The notes beneath the pieces are model-generated. The model was not told where the DNA came from and did not search any database. It saw only the letters and a list, made by a program, of their open reading frames with translations. DNA of 64,000 nucleotides, taken from assembly GCA_017549805.1 (NCBI GenBank), contig JAFYNJ010000008.1, positions 279,703-343,702 of the forward strand, written 5' to 3'. The stretch is from Bacteroidales bacterium (GTDB lineage: Bacteria; Bacteroidota; Bacteroidia; Bacteroidales; F082). The translations under genes and the position numbers were made by a program. Shown in pieces: positions 32,876-42,000 of this stretch (positions within the stretch are counted from its first letter, which is position 1; each line of letters starts with the position of its first letter).

Positions 32876-33280
32876 ATGAAAAGAAAGAACCCGGTGGAAG
32901 AATCTCGACGTTATGTTGAAAATGCGCAGAAAGTTTTACGTGAAAACGGAGACCTCGATGTGAAAACGCAGTTGTATCAAGATGAGAAATACGTTCGAGC
33001 CGCAGGCCATTATCTGTGGCTTGCTGTATTGTTGATGCTGGATGCCGTGTTTCACGTCCGAACGGACAGACGCACTCGGGTTGACATCAATGCTTACTTG
33101 GATGCGGTCAGAAAACGTGATAGAAAACTGTTAGGACTGGTGAATTCCAGCTATGACATCATGCACCTCTACATGGGATATGACGGCGTGCAACGAAAAG
33201 CAGTCTGCGATGACGGAGTCTCTCTTGCCAATGACATTATTGATCGCTGTGCATTGATGCTTGCCGAACAAAAAGGTTAA
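32876..33280 (+). CDS. DUF5618 family protein, copy 1
   Basis: This 134-residue, mostly helical cytoplasmic protein has the shared blocks of the four copies in this window: NPVEESRRYVENAQKVL, then EKYVRAAGHYLWLAVL with LDAVF, then KRDRKLLGLVNSSYDIMHLYM and YDG, and last VSLANDIIDRCALML. Function is unknown. The all-helical pattern with conserved charged residues (RDxKLL, YVRAAG) recalls small HEPN-like or four-helix proteins, but the HEPN Rx4-6H motif is not evident. Copies 2, 3 and 4 are at 42377, 44060 and 51730-52191. Identity is highest in the central block. Confidence 0.8.
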   Translation: MKRKNPVEESRRYVENAQKVLRENGDLDVKTQLYQDEKYVRAAGHYLWLAVLLMLDAVFHVRTDRRTRVDINAYLDAVRKRDRKLLGLVNSSYDIMHLYMGYDGVQRKAVCDDGVSLANDIIDRCALMLAEQKG

Positions 33281-33308
33281 GACTCGAGGGGGACCTAAAA
33301 GAGCCTCA

Positions 33309-35330
33309 TCACCTCACCACCACCTTCTTCGTCACCTCACCAAGGGTGATGAAGTAAAGACCGGCGGGCAACCCACTGACATCCACCTGCTGGGTTTCGC
33401 CGTGGATCATGCCAGTCATCAGGGTTTTGCCCAGCATGTTGGAGATGCGATATGGTAGAGACGTGACGTGACGCGTCTCTATGGTGATCACGCCATGAGT
33501 TGGATTGGGAAACACCCTGAATCCATCGGAAACCTCAGTTTCGGGAACCGCGGTAATGTCGTACCCCACCGTCCAACTCTCAGGCAGACTGTTGTCCAGA
33601 TCCAAGTCGATAAGCTCAAGATAGGCGCCCTCGCCATCGGCCTCCCAAGGCCAAGGGTCGGCGTCTTGATAGCACACCTCGTCGATGACGTTGCCCCAGG
33701 CATCCACCAGCACCAGGTTCTCTGACTTGTTGGAGAGGTTGCGCGTGTATTGTCCAAAAGGCATCATTTGGTAATACTCCATGAAAGCCAACGAGTCGGA
33801 ACAAATCAACAATGGTTCATGGGCGGCTAACGTGGCACCCACGGGGAAACTGTAAGTAACGCCCAGCTCTCGGAAATAAATGCCCGTTAAATCGACCTCT
33901 TCATCGCCGTTGTTGGTAATCTCGATGAATTCCAAGTGGTCGCCGTCAACAGCCCACCAGTCCTCTGGATGGTAATGGATCTTGGAGATGACCAAAGGCG
34001 GCACCTCCACCTCGGAACAAGCGGCACAAGAACCGAAATTTGCCGTCAGCCAGTTGGTGCGTTGAAGCAGCCAAGTTTTCATCGACTGAATCTCACTGAC
34101 ATGGTTGTTCATCTGATGCCAACGCTGGTTGTCACGGCCGATGCCTTCGCCGATCCAAGCGTCAATCTCATCAATGCGTGCACACACCACATCGTAATTC
34201 AAGGGCTGTCCCCGCTGCGTCAATTCGTTCCAGCGACGAGCCAAATAACAATGAAACAGGTCGGTGTCGAAAAGGTCCTTGAAAAACTTTGGCCCGTTGT
34301 TGTCGCTATTGTCAAACTGCCATACGTCATAACGGCTTCGATTGCCAAACTCGTCATGGCCATAGGCCAGGTTGTAGTCCCACACGGGACCGGCACGCAG
34401 TTTGCCTTTCCTGTCCTTATGGAAGAAGGTGCTCAACGAATACACATCGACATTGGAGCTATACTCGGCAATCATATAAAAATCGACAAAGGAAGGGATG
34501 TCGATCACGGAAGGGATACCGTTCACAATCGACGTGTTGTATTGACCGGATACCGATGCCAGCTGTTGGAACACGTTCTTGATATAGTTGTTTTGCGCAG
34601 CAGTGATGTTCTCGGGCTTCGGGTAATGATGGATGAAATCCGTGCTTTCGCCACCCCACCACCATCCGCCGCCGTAGCCCTGCATCGTCCAAGCCACCGG
34701 GTCGTTGCCTGTGGTTTTATCAGCCTTGGTGATATAGCCACCCGTGACCTCGGGATAGCTGTTGCAGGTCTCATCCATCTTCACGATGTTGACACGATGT
34801 TCGTCCGCCTTGATCTTCTCCATAAAAGCATACAAGCCCTTGTAATCTCCGTTGATCATCACCTCGCAATACACCCGACGAGGCGCGTACTGCCCTAGCT
34901 TTTCCGACAGCTCGTAGGAAAGCACGTCACGCATGCCCGTGGCATCGAAAGCCAAGGAATTCAGCACCCAGTCGTTCTCCCTGGGCATCCCCAAGATGCT
35001 CACGTTGTTGTTGGTCACGTTGTCGTCCTGCAAGGTGGTCAAGCCGTATGGTTTTTTGCTCAGCATCTGGGAAGAGCTTCCCCTGATTTCGATGCCGATG
35101 CGGCCGTCGTAATCCAAGAAAGCCGGATTATCGAGGTCGGAAAGATAATTCCTTGATCCATCGGGATGCCATATTATCTTCATGGTACCCAGTACCTTGG
35201 GCTCGTCGGGGATATTCACTCCCCCGTCGGTCTCAATCACCACAATGGGCAAATTGCTGTCGCTGAGGATCTGCGCCCGCAGCCATAGCCCCATAAAGAT
35301 CATTAATATGGTGAGGAAGAACCTTTTCAT
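33309..35330 (-). CDS. CotH-domain secreted protein with lamin-tail-like domain and T9SS sorting domain
   Basis: This 673-residue protein has a signal peptide ending near residue 19 (WLRAQ). The CotH domain (about 75-400) has GIEIRGSSSQMLSKKPYGL, WVLNSLAFDATGMRDVLSYEL, YCEVMINGDYKGLYAFMEKIK and GPVWDYNLAYGHDEFG. CotH proteins include atypical secreted protein kinases. A lamin-tail-like beta domain (about 465-575; LEFIEITNNGDEEVDLTGIYF) and a type A T9SS domain (FRVFPNPTHGVITIE to the end) follow. A REP-like palindrome (33456-33481) is translated in frame as RHVTSLP inside the T9SS domain. A Trp/Gly-rich stretch (GYGGGWWWGGES) sits in the CotH region. It is the last gene of an operon after the permease and a lipoprotein gene. 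Confidence 0.88.
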   Translation of the reverse strand: MKRFFLTILMIFMGLWLRAQILSDSNLPIVVIETDGGVNIPDEPKVLGTMKIIWHPDGSRNYLSDLDNPAFLDYDGRIGIEIRGSSSQMLSKKPYGLTTLQDDNVTNNNVSILGMPRENDWVLNSLAFDATGMRDVLSYELSEKLGQYAPRRVYCEVMINGDYKGLYAFMEKIKADEHRVNIVKMDETCNSYPEVTGGYITKADKTTGNDPVAWTMQGYGGGWWWGGESTDFIHHYPKPENITAAQNNYIKNVFQQLASVSGQYNTSIVNGIPSVIDIPSFVDFYMIAEYSSNVDVYSLSTFFHKDRKGKLRAGPVWDYNLAYGHDEFGNRSRYDVWQFDNSDNNGPKFFKDLFDTDLFHCYLARRWNELTQRGQPLNYDVVCARIDEIDAWIGEGIGRDNQRWHQMNNHVSEIQSMKTWLLQRTNWLTANFGSCAACSEVEVPPLVISKIHYHPEDWWAVDGDHLEFIEITNNGDEEVDLTGIYFRELGVTYSFPVGATLAAHEPLLICSDSLAFMEYYQMMPFGQYTRNLSNKSENLVLVDAWGNVIDEVCYQDADPWPWEADGEGAYLELIDLDLDNSLPESWTVGYDITAVPETEVSDGFRVFPNPTHGVITIETRHVTSLPYRISNMLGKTLMTGMIHGETQQVDVSGLPAGLYFITLGEVTKKVVVR
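33456..33481. repeat. REP-like palindrome inside the CotH gene
   Basis: TAGAGACG and CGTCTCTA are perfect inverted arms around TGACGTGACG. A variant (GTGGAGACG ... CGTCTCCAC) lies at 42311-42338 in an intergenic position. Here it encodes part of the T9SS domain. Confidence 0.8.
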
Positions 35331-35347
35331 TCACCCAAGCGACAAGA

Positions 35348-36505
35348 TCAAGGCTTCAATGCCACAAGCATGGCTGGGGAGGCATTATAGCCAAAACGGA
35401 ATCCGAGCGGACGGATGCCTTCGCCTTTCTTATAGAGGTCGTCAAGTGACTTCTGATAGACGCTTTGTCCGAAAACAGCCAGAGGATGCGTGTATTTGCC
35501 GTAAAGCGTCACGCTCCAGCCATTTTCCAGCAAGGTGTTGTAGGTAATGCCTGTATCGTCTTGGATCAAGGCGAAGCTGTGGTCGAGGATGTCCTGACGG
35601 ATCTGCGAGTATTTCTCCTCGTGGAGGCAATAGGAGCAGGATTTCACAAAGGATGCCGTAGTTGCAGGATCGATCTTGTCGATCATGGCCTGCACGCGAG
35701 GATCGAACTTGGCGGTGGCAATGTTGGTGGAGAGGTAATACAAAGTCTGCTCTTTCGGTTGCTCGCCGTCACGGAAGAAACGGATCTTCACGAAGGGGCT
35801 GTTCTGCTCCACGGTGAACCATTCTCCGTTTTCTGTCAGATCCTGGTACTCGATGGCGGCGATATCATATCCCATCCTCGCCATCAGCACCATGAAGATC
35901 GGTATCGTGCCGTCCACCTCTTCCGTATGGAGGTCAACGGCCATGTCCCTGGTGATGAAATAGCTGCTTTGGAGCAACACGCGGAGTGACTTCTGAAGCT
36001 TGCCATAGACATTGGCAGTGAGCGACTCGGGGGCGAAAACATTTCCCGTAGGTTCCAGCGCCAACATATAATAGGTCTCAGCCATGGGGAAGAAGGCTGC
36101 CATGAACGGGAAATCGGGACCGCTGAAAGAATAGAAGACGTTGGAGGCCTTTTTTTCAATGTCGGAGAGGTCTGAAATGCGGATCTTCTCCGCATTGTTG
36201 AGGGTCTCTTGGCATTTCGCCCACATCTTGTCCATGGCATCGGCATGTTGTTTCCATTCCTTGGTCTGGGTCAAGGCGTAAAGGGTGTCACCCTCTTCAA
36301 GTGGAAGGCCTGCCAAGATACGTGCCGTTGCGTTGATCAAGGGATCTGCCTCGGGTATCACGACGGGTTCGGGTATGGGTTCTTCAGGAATAGTGTCGGT
36401 CACAACATCTTGGGTTACATTGCGGACACCTTTTTCTTGGCAACCGACAGAGGCGGTCAGCGTGAGAAGCATGACAAATGCCAGTAGTGTACTGAGTTTT
36501 TTCAT
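35348..36505 (-). CDS. lipoprotein of unknown function
   Basis: This 385-residue protein has signal peptide MKKLSTLLAFVMLLTLTASVGC with a lipobox Cys at ~22. After a Pro/Glu-rich stretch (PEEPIPEPVVIPEADP) comes a folded domain that includes FYSFSGPDFPFMAAFFPMAETYYMLALEPTG, ITRDMAVDLHTEEVDGTIPIFMVLMARMGYDI, and ANIATAKFDPRV..., CSYCLHEEKYSQIRQDILDHSF. It ends GIRPLGFRFGYNASPAMLVAL. I do not recognise the family. Its start overlaps the permease stop by 4 nt and the CotH gene follows by 17 nt, so the three are one operon. That suggests a link between an amino-acid permease, this lipoprotein and a surface CotH protein. Confidence 0.7.
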   Translation of the reverse strand: MKKLSTLLAFVMLLTLTASVGCQEKGVRNVTQDVVTDTIPEEPIPEPVVIPEADPLINATARILAGLPLEEGDTLYALTQTKEWKQHADAMDKMWAKCQETLNNAEKIRISDLSDIEKKASNVFYSFSGPDFPFMAAFFPMAETYYMLALEPTGNVFAPESLTANVYGKLQKSLRVLLQSSYFITRDMAVDLHTEEVDGTIPIFMVLMARMGYDIAAIEYQDLTENGEWFTVEQNSPFVKIRFFRDGEQPKEQTLYYLSTNIATAKFDPRVQAMIDKIDPATTASFVKSCSYCLHEEKYSQIRQDILDHSFALIQDDTGITYNTLLENGWSVTLYGKYTHPLAVFGQSVYQKSLDDLYKKGEGIRPLGFRFGYNASPAMLVALKP

Positions 36506-37845
36506 TTTTTATCTTGTTTATTTGTGATTTTACGATTGATCAAATAGATGACAACCCCTGACAACAACGTCAAGAAGCTCATGAGCGACATCCACATCAC
36601 CGGCTGTTCGTTGGTGACAAAGGTCTTCACATAGTCTTCATATACCAGATACACGATGCTCCAGATGATCAGGATGCAGAAGATGATGGGCGTGACGGGA
36701 TAACCGAGTGTCTTATAGCTGCGTTGCATATCGGGATACTTCCTCCGGTGGATGAACACACCGAACACCGTGAGCAGCGAGCAGAACGACAGCAGGATGC
36801 CCGTGTATTTGGTGATCATCTCGAACGAGTTGGTGATGATGAGCAGGAAGCTGATCACATATTGGAAGCCGATGGCGGCCAGCGGAACACCCTTCTTGTC
36901 CTTATGCGAAAGGAAACGGAAGATGCGATGGTCCTCGCCCATCACCTGGGCGACACGCGGACCCATGAACACCATCGAGCTGATGCTCGACAGCAACAGG
37001 ATCGAGATGATCAAGCCCATGAGGTTGCCGATGTTGTTCCCAAAGATGTTGCGCGCACTGATGAGTCCAATCTCCACCTGGCCCGAAAGGTCGGCCATCG
37101 GAGTGGAATGCAGGAACACGTAGTTCAGCAGCAGGTACAGGACTGTCACCACCAAGGTGGAGAGGATGAGCGAACGCGGCAGGTTACGCTTGGGATTCTC
37201 GATCTCACTAGCCATATAGGTTGACGCGTTCCAACCTGAATAGGCATAATACACCCAAATCAACCCAATAGCGAAGCCGGGGCTGAAGATGTCCTTGGCC
37301 GAAAAGGTCTGGGCACTGTAATCCTGTGGCTGGCCCGGCAGCACGATGCCGCAGACGATGAAAGCCACGATAATCACCACTTTGATGATAGTGAACACAT
37401 TTTGGAAAGAACCGCTGAACTTCAGATTACGGGTATGGATCAAGGTGATCAAAGTCAACACGCCCACACCCAACCATTTCGGATTAATCATGGGAAACAG
37501 CCTGCACGCGTAGGAGGAAAGCGCCATGCAAGTCAAGGCCACAGGCGCGGCAAAGCCGATGAGCAACGAGATCCATCCGGAGAGGAAACCCACCGAGGGA
37601 TGGTATATCTTGCTGAGATAATGGTATTCGCCACCCGAACGCGGCATGGCGGCACCCAATTCAGCGTAGGTAAGCGCGCCGCAAAGGGCAATGACGCCGC
37701 CAAAGAGCCAAAGCATCATGATGGAATAGATGTTGGTCGTGTTGAGCAGCTGGAAACCGAGCGAAGTGAACACACCCGTTCCGATCATATTCGCCACCAC
37801 GAAAGCCGAGGCGGTCCAAACACCCGTTTTCTTGTCGTTTGTCAT
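36502..37845 (-). CDS. APC-family amino acid permease
   Basis: This ~447-residue inner-membrane transporter has about 12 hydrophobic segments. The start MTNDKKTGVWTASAFVVANMIGTGVF was chosen. The first helix carries GTGVFTSLGF, close to the APC Gly-rich substrate loop, and helix 2-3 has YAELGAAMPRSGGEYHYLSKIYHPSVGFLSGW (the typical PxSGGxYxYL). Helix 6 has GFAIGLIWVYYAYSGWNASTYMASEIENPKRNLPRSL, another family hallmark. The substrate is probably a neutral amino acid, with proton or antiport coupling; this cannot be fixed by sequence. The promoter TATTTTTG (37879-37886, minus strand) gives a ~30-nt leader. The stop overlaps the next gene's start. Confidence 0.9.
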   Translation of the reverse strand: MTNDKKTGVWTASAFVVANMIGTGVFTSLGFQLLNTTNIYSIMMLWLFGGVIALCGALTYAELGAAMPRSGGEYHYLSKIYHPSVGFLSGWISLLIGFAAPVALTCMALSSYACRLFPMINPKWLGVGVLTLITLIHTRNLKFSGSFQNVFTIIKVVIIVAFIVCGIVLPGQPQDYSAQTFSAKDIFSPGFAIGLIWVYYAYSGWNASTYMASEIENPKRNLPRSLILSTLVVTVLYLLLNYVFLHSTPMADLSGQVEIGLISARNIFGNNIGNLMGLIISILLLSSISSMVFMGPRVAQVMGEDHRIFRFLSHKDKKGVPLAAIGFQYVISFLLIITNSFEMITKYTGILLSFCSLLTVFGVFIHRRKYPDMQRSYKTLGYPVTPIIFCILIIWSIVYLVYEDYVKTFVTNEQPVMWMSLMSFLTLLSGVVIYLINRKITNKQDKK

Positions 37846-37878
37846 CAAATTGGATTTCTGCTTTTTCAATAGAAGTTG

Positions 37879-37886
37879 CAAAAATA
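37879..37886 (-). promoter_or_regulatory. -7 box of the permease operon
   Basis: TATTTTTG on the minus strand, ~33 nt before the permease start. Confidence 0.5.
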
Positions 37887-37908
37887 GAAAAATATCTTCA
37901 TAAAACAC

Positions 37909-37916
37909 TATCTTTG
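37909..37916 (+). promoter_or_regulatory. -7 box of rlmN, 4 nt from the ATG
   Basis: TATCTTTG matches TAnnTTTG, and only GCAGC-type spacing separates it from the rlmN ATG at 37921. The transcript may be leaderless. Confidence 0.55.
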
Positions 37917-37920
37917 CAGC

Positions 37921-38940
37921 ATGGAAGAAAAAGAAATACTATTGGGCATGACTCCTGCGGAGATCCAGGAAGTCGTGGATCGGCTCGGATTGCCGAAATT
38001 CACCGGGAAACAATTGGTCGATTGGATTTACAACAAACGCGTCGCTTCGTTCGATGCCATGTCGAACCTCAGCAAAAAGACGCGCGAGTTGCTCTCGGAA
38101 CAATATGAGGTGGGCCTTTACGCACCCTTGAAGGAGCAGATCTCCAAAGACGGCACCAAGAAATACCTCTTCCCTGCCGGCGACCGCACCGTCGAGGCGG
38201 CTTATATCCCCGACAAGGAACGCGCCACACTCTGCGTCTCCACTCAGGTGGGATGCCAGATGGACTGCCTCTTCTGTGCAACAGGAAAACAGGGCTTTGA
38301 GAAAAACCTCAGCGCCGCCGAGATCGTCAACCAGATCCTCAGCCTGCCCGAGTTCGACACCCTGACCAATATCGTGTTCATGGGCATGGGCGAGCCGCTC
38401 AACAACTACGACCACCTGATGCGTTCGCTCGACATCCTTACCCAAGAATGGGCGCTGGGATGGAGCCCCACCCGCATCACCGTCTCCACCTGCGGCGTCA
38501 TCCCCAACCTGAAACGCTTCCTTGCCGAGTCGAAATGCAACCTCGCCATCAGCATGCACAGCCCCTTCCACGACGAACGCCTTAAGATCATGCCCATCGA
38601 GAAGAATTATCCCATCAAGGAAGTCATCCATCTGGTGAAGCAACACGACTGGCACGGTCAACGCCGCCTCTCGTTCGAATACATCGTCTTCAAAGGCCTC
38701 AACGACACCAAGGACCACATCAAGGAGATGGCACGTTTGCTGGGCAGCCTGCGTTGCCGCGTCAACCTCATCCGTTACCATGCCGTGCCAGGCATCCCGT
38801 TGAAGAGCCCCGACAACACTACCATGACCTATTTCCGTGACGCCTTGAACGACAAAGGCATCATCGCCACCATCCGTGCCTCACGCGGCCAAGACATCGA
38901 CGCTGCATGCGGATTGCTGTCAACGAAAGGTGAAAGGTGA
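37921..38940 (+). CDS. rlmN: 23S rRNA A2503 / tRNA A37 methyltransferase RlmN
   Basis: This 339-residue radical SAM enzyme makes 2-methyladenosine in 23S rRNA and some tRNAs. The N-terminal helical domain contains LGLPKFTGKQLVDWIYNKRV. The radical SAM motif is CQMDCLFC near residue 110 (CxxxCxxC), followed by ATGKQGF and GMGEPLNN. The conserved C-terminal Cys (AACGLL, about 332) is the second catalytic Cys. The last few residues (STKGER) come from a dispersed AAAGGTGA repeat just after the conserved end. The family alignment and the start MEEKEILLGMTPAEIQ support this ATG despite the very close -7 box. The gene is divergent from the permease. Confidence 0.95.
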   Translation: MEEKEILLGMTPAEIQEVVDRLGLPKFTGKQLVDWIYNKRVASFDAMSNLSKKTRELLSEQYEVGLYAPLKEQISKDGTKKYLFPAGDRTVEAAYIPDKERATLCVSTQVGCQMDCLFCATGKQGFEKNLSAAEIVNQILSLPEFDTLTNIVFMGMGEPLNNYDHLMRSLDILTQEWALGWSPTRITVSTCGVIPNLKRFLAESKCNLAISMHSPFHDERLKIMPIEKNYPIKEVIHLVKQHDWHGQRRLSFEYIVFKGLNDTKDHIKEMARLLGSLRCRVNLIRYHAVPGIPLKSPDNTTMTYFRDALNDKGIIATIRASRGQDIDAACGLLSTKGER

Positions 38941-38960
38941 AAATTGAAGAGTTAAAGTTA

Positions 38961-38989
38961 TTGTTTTTTTCAAATAATATTTAATTTTG
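38961..38989 (+). promoter_or_regulatory. promoter of the three-part oxidoreductase gene
   Basis: TTG at 38961-38963 and TAATTTTG at 38982-38989, with an 18-nt spacer; the leader to the ATG at 39024 is ~30 nt. Confidence 0.65.
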
Positions 38990-39023
38990 TGCCTTTCAAA
39001 AAAAGACACAAACAACTGAAAGT

Positions 39024-42000
39024 ATGTATAAGATTGAAAAACACCCCATTTTGGACATCCCACAGGAAGACCTCGTGGAATTCCTGTATGAAGGCAAACC
39101 CGTGAAAGGCCAACGTGGCAAGACCATTGCCGCCGCCCTTCACCAAGCCGGCTATCCCATCCACAGCCACAGCCTCAAAGGGCGCAACCGAAGCCTCGAA
39201 TGCGGCATCGGCAAGTGCGGCGCCTGCGAGATGCTCGTTGACGGCAAGATCCGCCGTATCTGCATCACCCTCGTTGACGGCGTGAAGGAAGTTGAGAGGT
39301 TAGAGGTAAGAGGTGAGAGGTGCTTATCAGCACCCAAAAACCTCTCAACTCTCAACTCTCAACTCTCAATTTACAAGACCACCGTTGCCATCATCGGCGC
39401 GGGTCCTGCGGGTCTAGCTTGCCGTGAAAAGCTCAACGAGCTGGGCATCCCGAACTTGGTCATCGACAACAACGCCAGCATCGGCGGACAGTTCAACATG
39501 CAGACGCACCAGTTCTTCTTCTTCGAGAAGGAGAAGAAGTTCGGTGGCATGCGTGGATTCGACATCGCTAAGACGCTGGCCGGCGACAACCACGAGGGCA
39601 TCCTGCTCAACACCACCGTTTGGGACCTCCTTGAAGGCAAGCGCATCGCCCTGAAGAACATCGTCACCCAGGAGATCAGCTATGTCGACGCCGAGCATCT
39701 CGTGGTTGCCACGGGTGCCGTGCCGTTCATGCCTACCTTCGAGAACGACGACGTCCCAGGTGTCTATACCGCTGCCGTGTTCCAGAAGATGATGAACCAA
39801 GAACACACCTTGCTGGGCAAGAAAGTCCTCACCGTGGGCGCAGGCAACATCGGCTACCTGACCTCCTACCAAGGCATGCAGGCCGGTGCCACTATCAAAG
39901 CCATCATCGAGGGCATGGACCACGAGGGCGGCTTCCCCGTGCAGGCCAACCGTGTACGCCGCTTGGGCATCCCGATCATGACCTCGCATGTGCTGCTGAA
40001 AGCCATCCCGAATGAAGACCACACCGGCATCGTGGGTGCCGTCATCGCCGAGTGTAAGAACTTCAAGCCGATCCCAGGCACTGAGAAGATCATCGACGAC
40101 ATCGACATCATCAACATCTGCACCGGCTTGATTCCTGACGACCAACTGCTCACCAAGGGCAAGCAGGTCTTCGGCCTCAACACCTACGGCTGCGGCGACG
40201 CCGTCCGCATCGGCGAAGGCACCAGCGCCGTGCTCCGTGGCAAGCAAGCCGCCTACGAAGTGGCCCAAAACCTCGGCGTGCGCTACAATTACGACGAGTA
40301 TCTGGAGGTGTCCAGACAATATATCGACTCCCAACAGAAGCCAATCCGCATCCTTGAAGAGCCCAACCTGCCCGATAAGGAACGCATGATGGCCAAGCCT
40401 TTCGTGCAGCTCGACTGCCTCTACGGCTTCGCCTGCAACCCCTGCTCGTTCAGCTGCCCGCAAGGTGCCATCACCAAGGCTTCGACCAACACGGTGCCAG
40501 TCGTTGATTACAACAAGTGCATCGGCTGCATGCAGTGCGTCAACCACTGCCCGGGTCTGGCCATCTTCGGCTACGACCTTAACAAAAACGTGGTCTTCCT
40601 ACCTGTCGAATACGACGTGGAAGAAGGCAAGGAGGTTTATCTCATCGACAACAACGGCAAGATCCTGTGCGATGGCAGCATCGAAAAGGTGATGCGCAAG
40701 CCCAACAAGACGCACGTCGTCCGCGTGAAAGTCGATCAAACCAAGTGGAGAACGGAACTGCCCGTGATGACCGACATCAAGGGATTCATCCTGAAGGAAC
40801 GCTATCCGAAACCCATCGTTTTCAAGCCCAACACCGAACCCGTTTTGACCGAGGATGCCTACGTCTGCCACTGCGAGGATGTCGATCTGAAGACCATCCT
40901 CAAGGCCGTCGGCAACCGCAAGTTCATCTCTGTTGATGAGCTCAAGCATATCACCCGCATGGGCATGGGTCCCTGCCGTGGCAAGCGTTGCGTGTCGAGA
41001 GCCAAGCAGATCCTTCGCGGCTATGGCATCGAGGTAGTGGGCGAGTCGTCGCCTCGTGCACCTTTGGCCAACCAAGTCACCTTAGGCGACGTGTATCAGC
41101 CCAACCGCAAGGAGACCTTCGTGTTCCAGACGGGCAACGACGTGAAGAAAGAACGCATCGAGGTGCTCATCGCGGGTGGTGGTATTGCCGGTAGCGGCGC
41201 CTTCCGTTACTTCGCCGAGGCAGGCAAGAAACCTGTGCTGGTCAACTACGACCGCGGCTCCTCATGGCGCTGCATCGCAGGCGGACGTCCGGCCTTCTCG
41301 AACCCCGACATCGCCGACATCGCCAACCACAACCTCGAGATCTTCAAGGAGATCCAGAAAGTCCACAACATCGACTTCAAGCTGACGAACTATGTGAACC
41401 TCGTCCACGACGACGCCACCTACAAGGCCTTGGACGCCTCACGTGCCTGGAGCGACGCCTACATGATCGACAAGAAGGACTTCCGCAAGGAGATCTCTCC
41501 GCTGTGGAACATGGACAGCAACGTCTATAGCCACGCCTTGATTTCCAAGAACTGCTGGCAGGCTACGCCAGGCCGCACCATCGACTATATCCGCGGCATC
41601 GCCATCGAACATGGCGGCACGCTGATGGAAGACTGCGAGCTGGTCTTTGTGCAGAAGAAAGACGACAAATATGTCGCCCTCGTCCGCACCCACGACAAGC
41701 AGTTTGTCGAGTTCACCTGCGACCACTTTGTCAACAGCATGGGTTGGGGTGCCGAGAAGTTCACCGACATGCTGGGCATCGACACCCAGCTGTACCCTGT
41801 GAAGCACCAGGCCTTCATCACACGCCGTCTGCCCAACCTGGGCGCCCATGGCGACTCGCTCGACATGATCATCGACCGCCGTCACTACAAGGGCTTCAGC
41901 GCCGTCTATGGACAGCAGTTCCTGCACACCGGCCAGGTCATCGGCTGCGCCTCGCCCGACTGCGACTCCTTCGAGGCCCGTCAGAACCTCAAGTACAACA

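Noticed and set aside
39291-39373. CRISPR-like array in the oxidoreductase gene
   Set aside because: Units are 7-8 bp without spacers and lie inside a coding frame; this is a simple tandem and inverted repeat.
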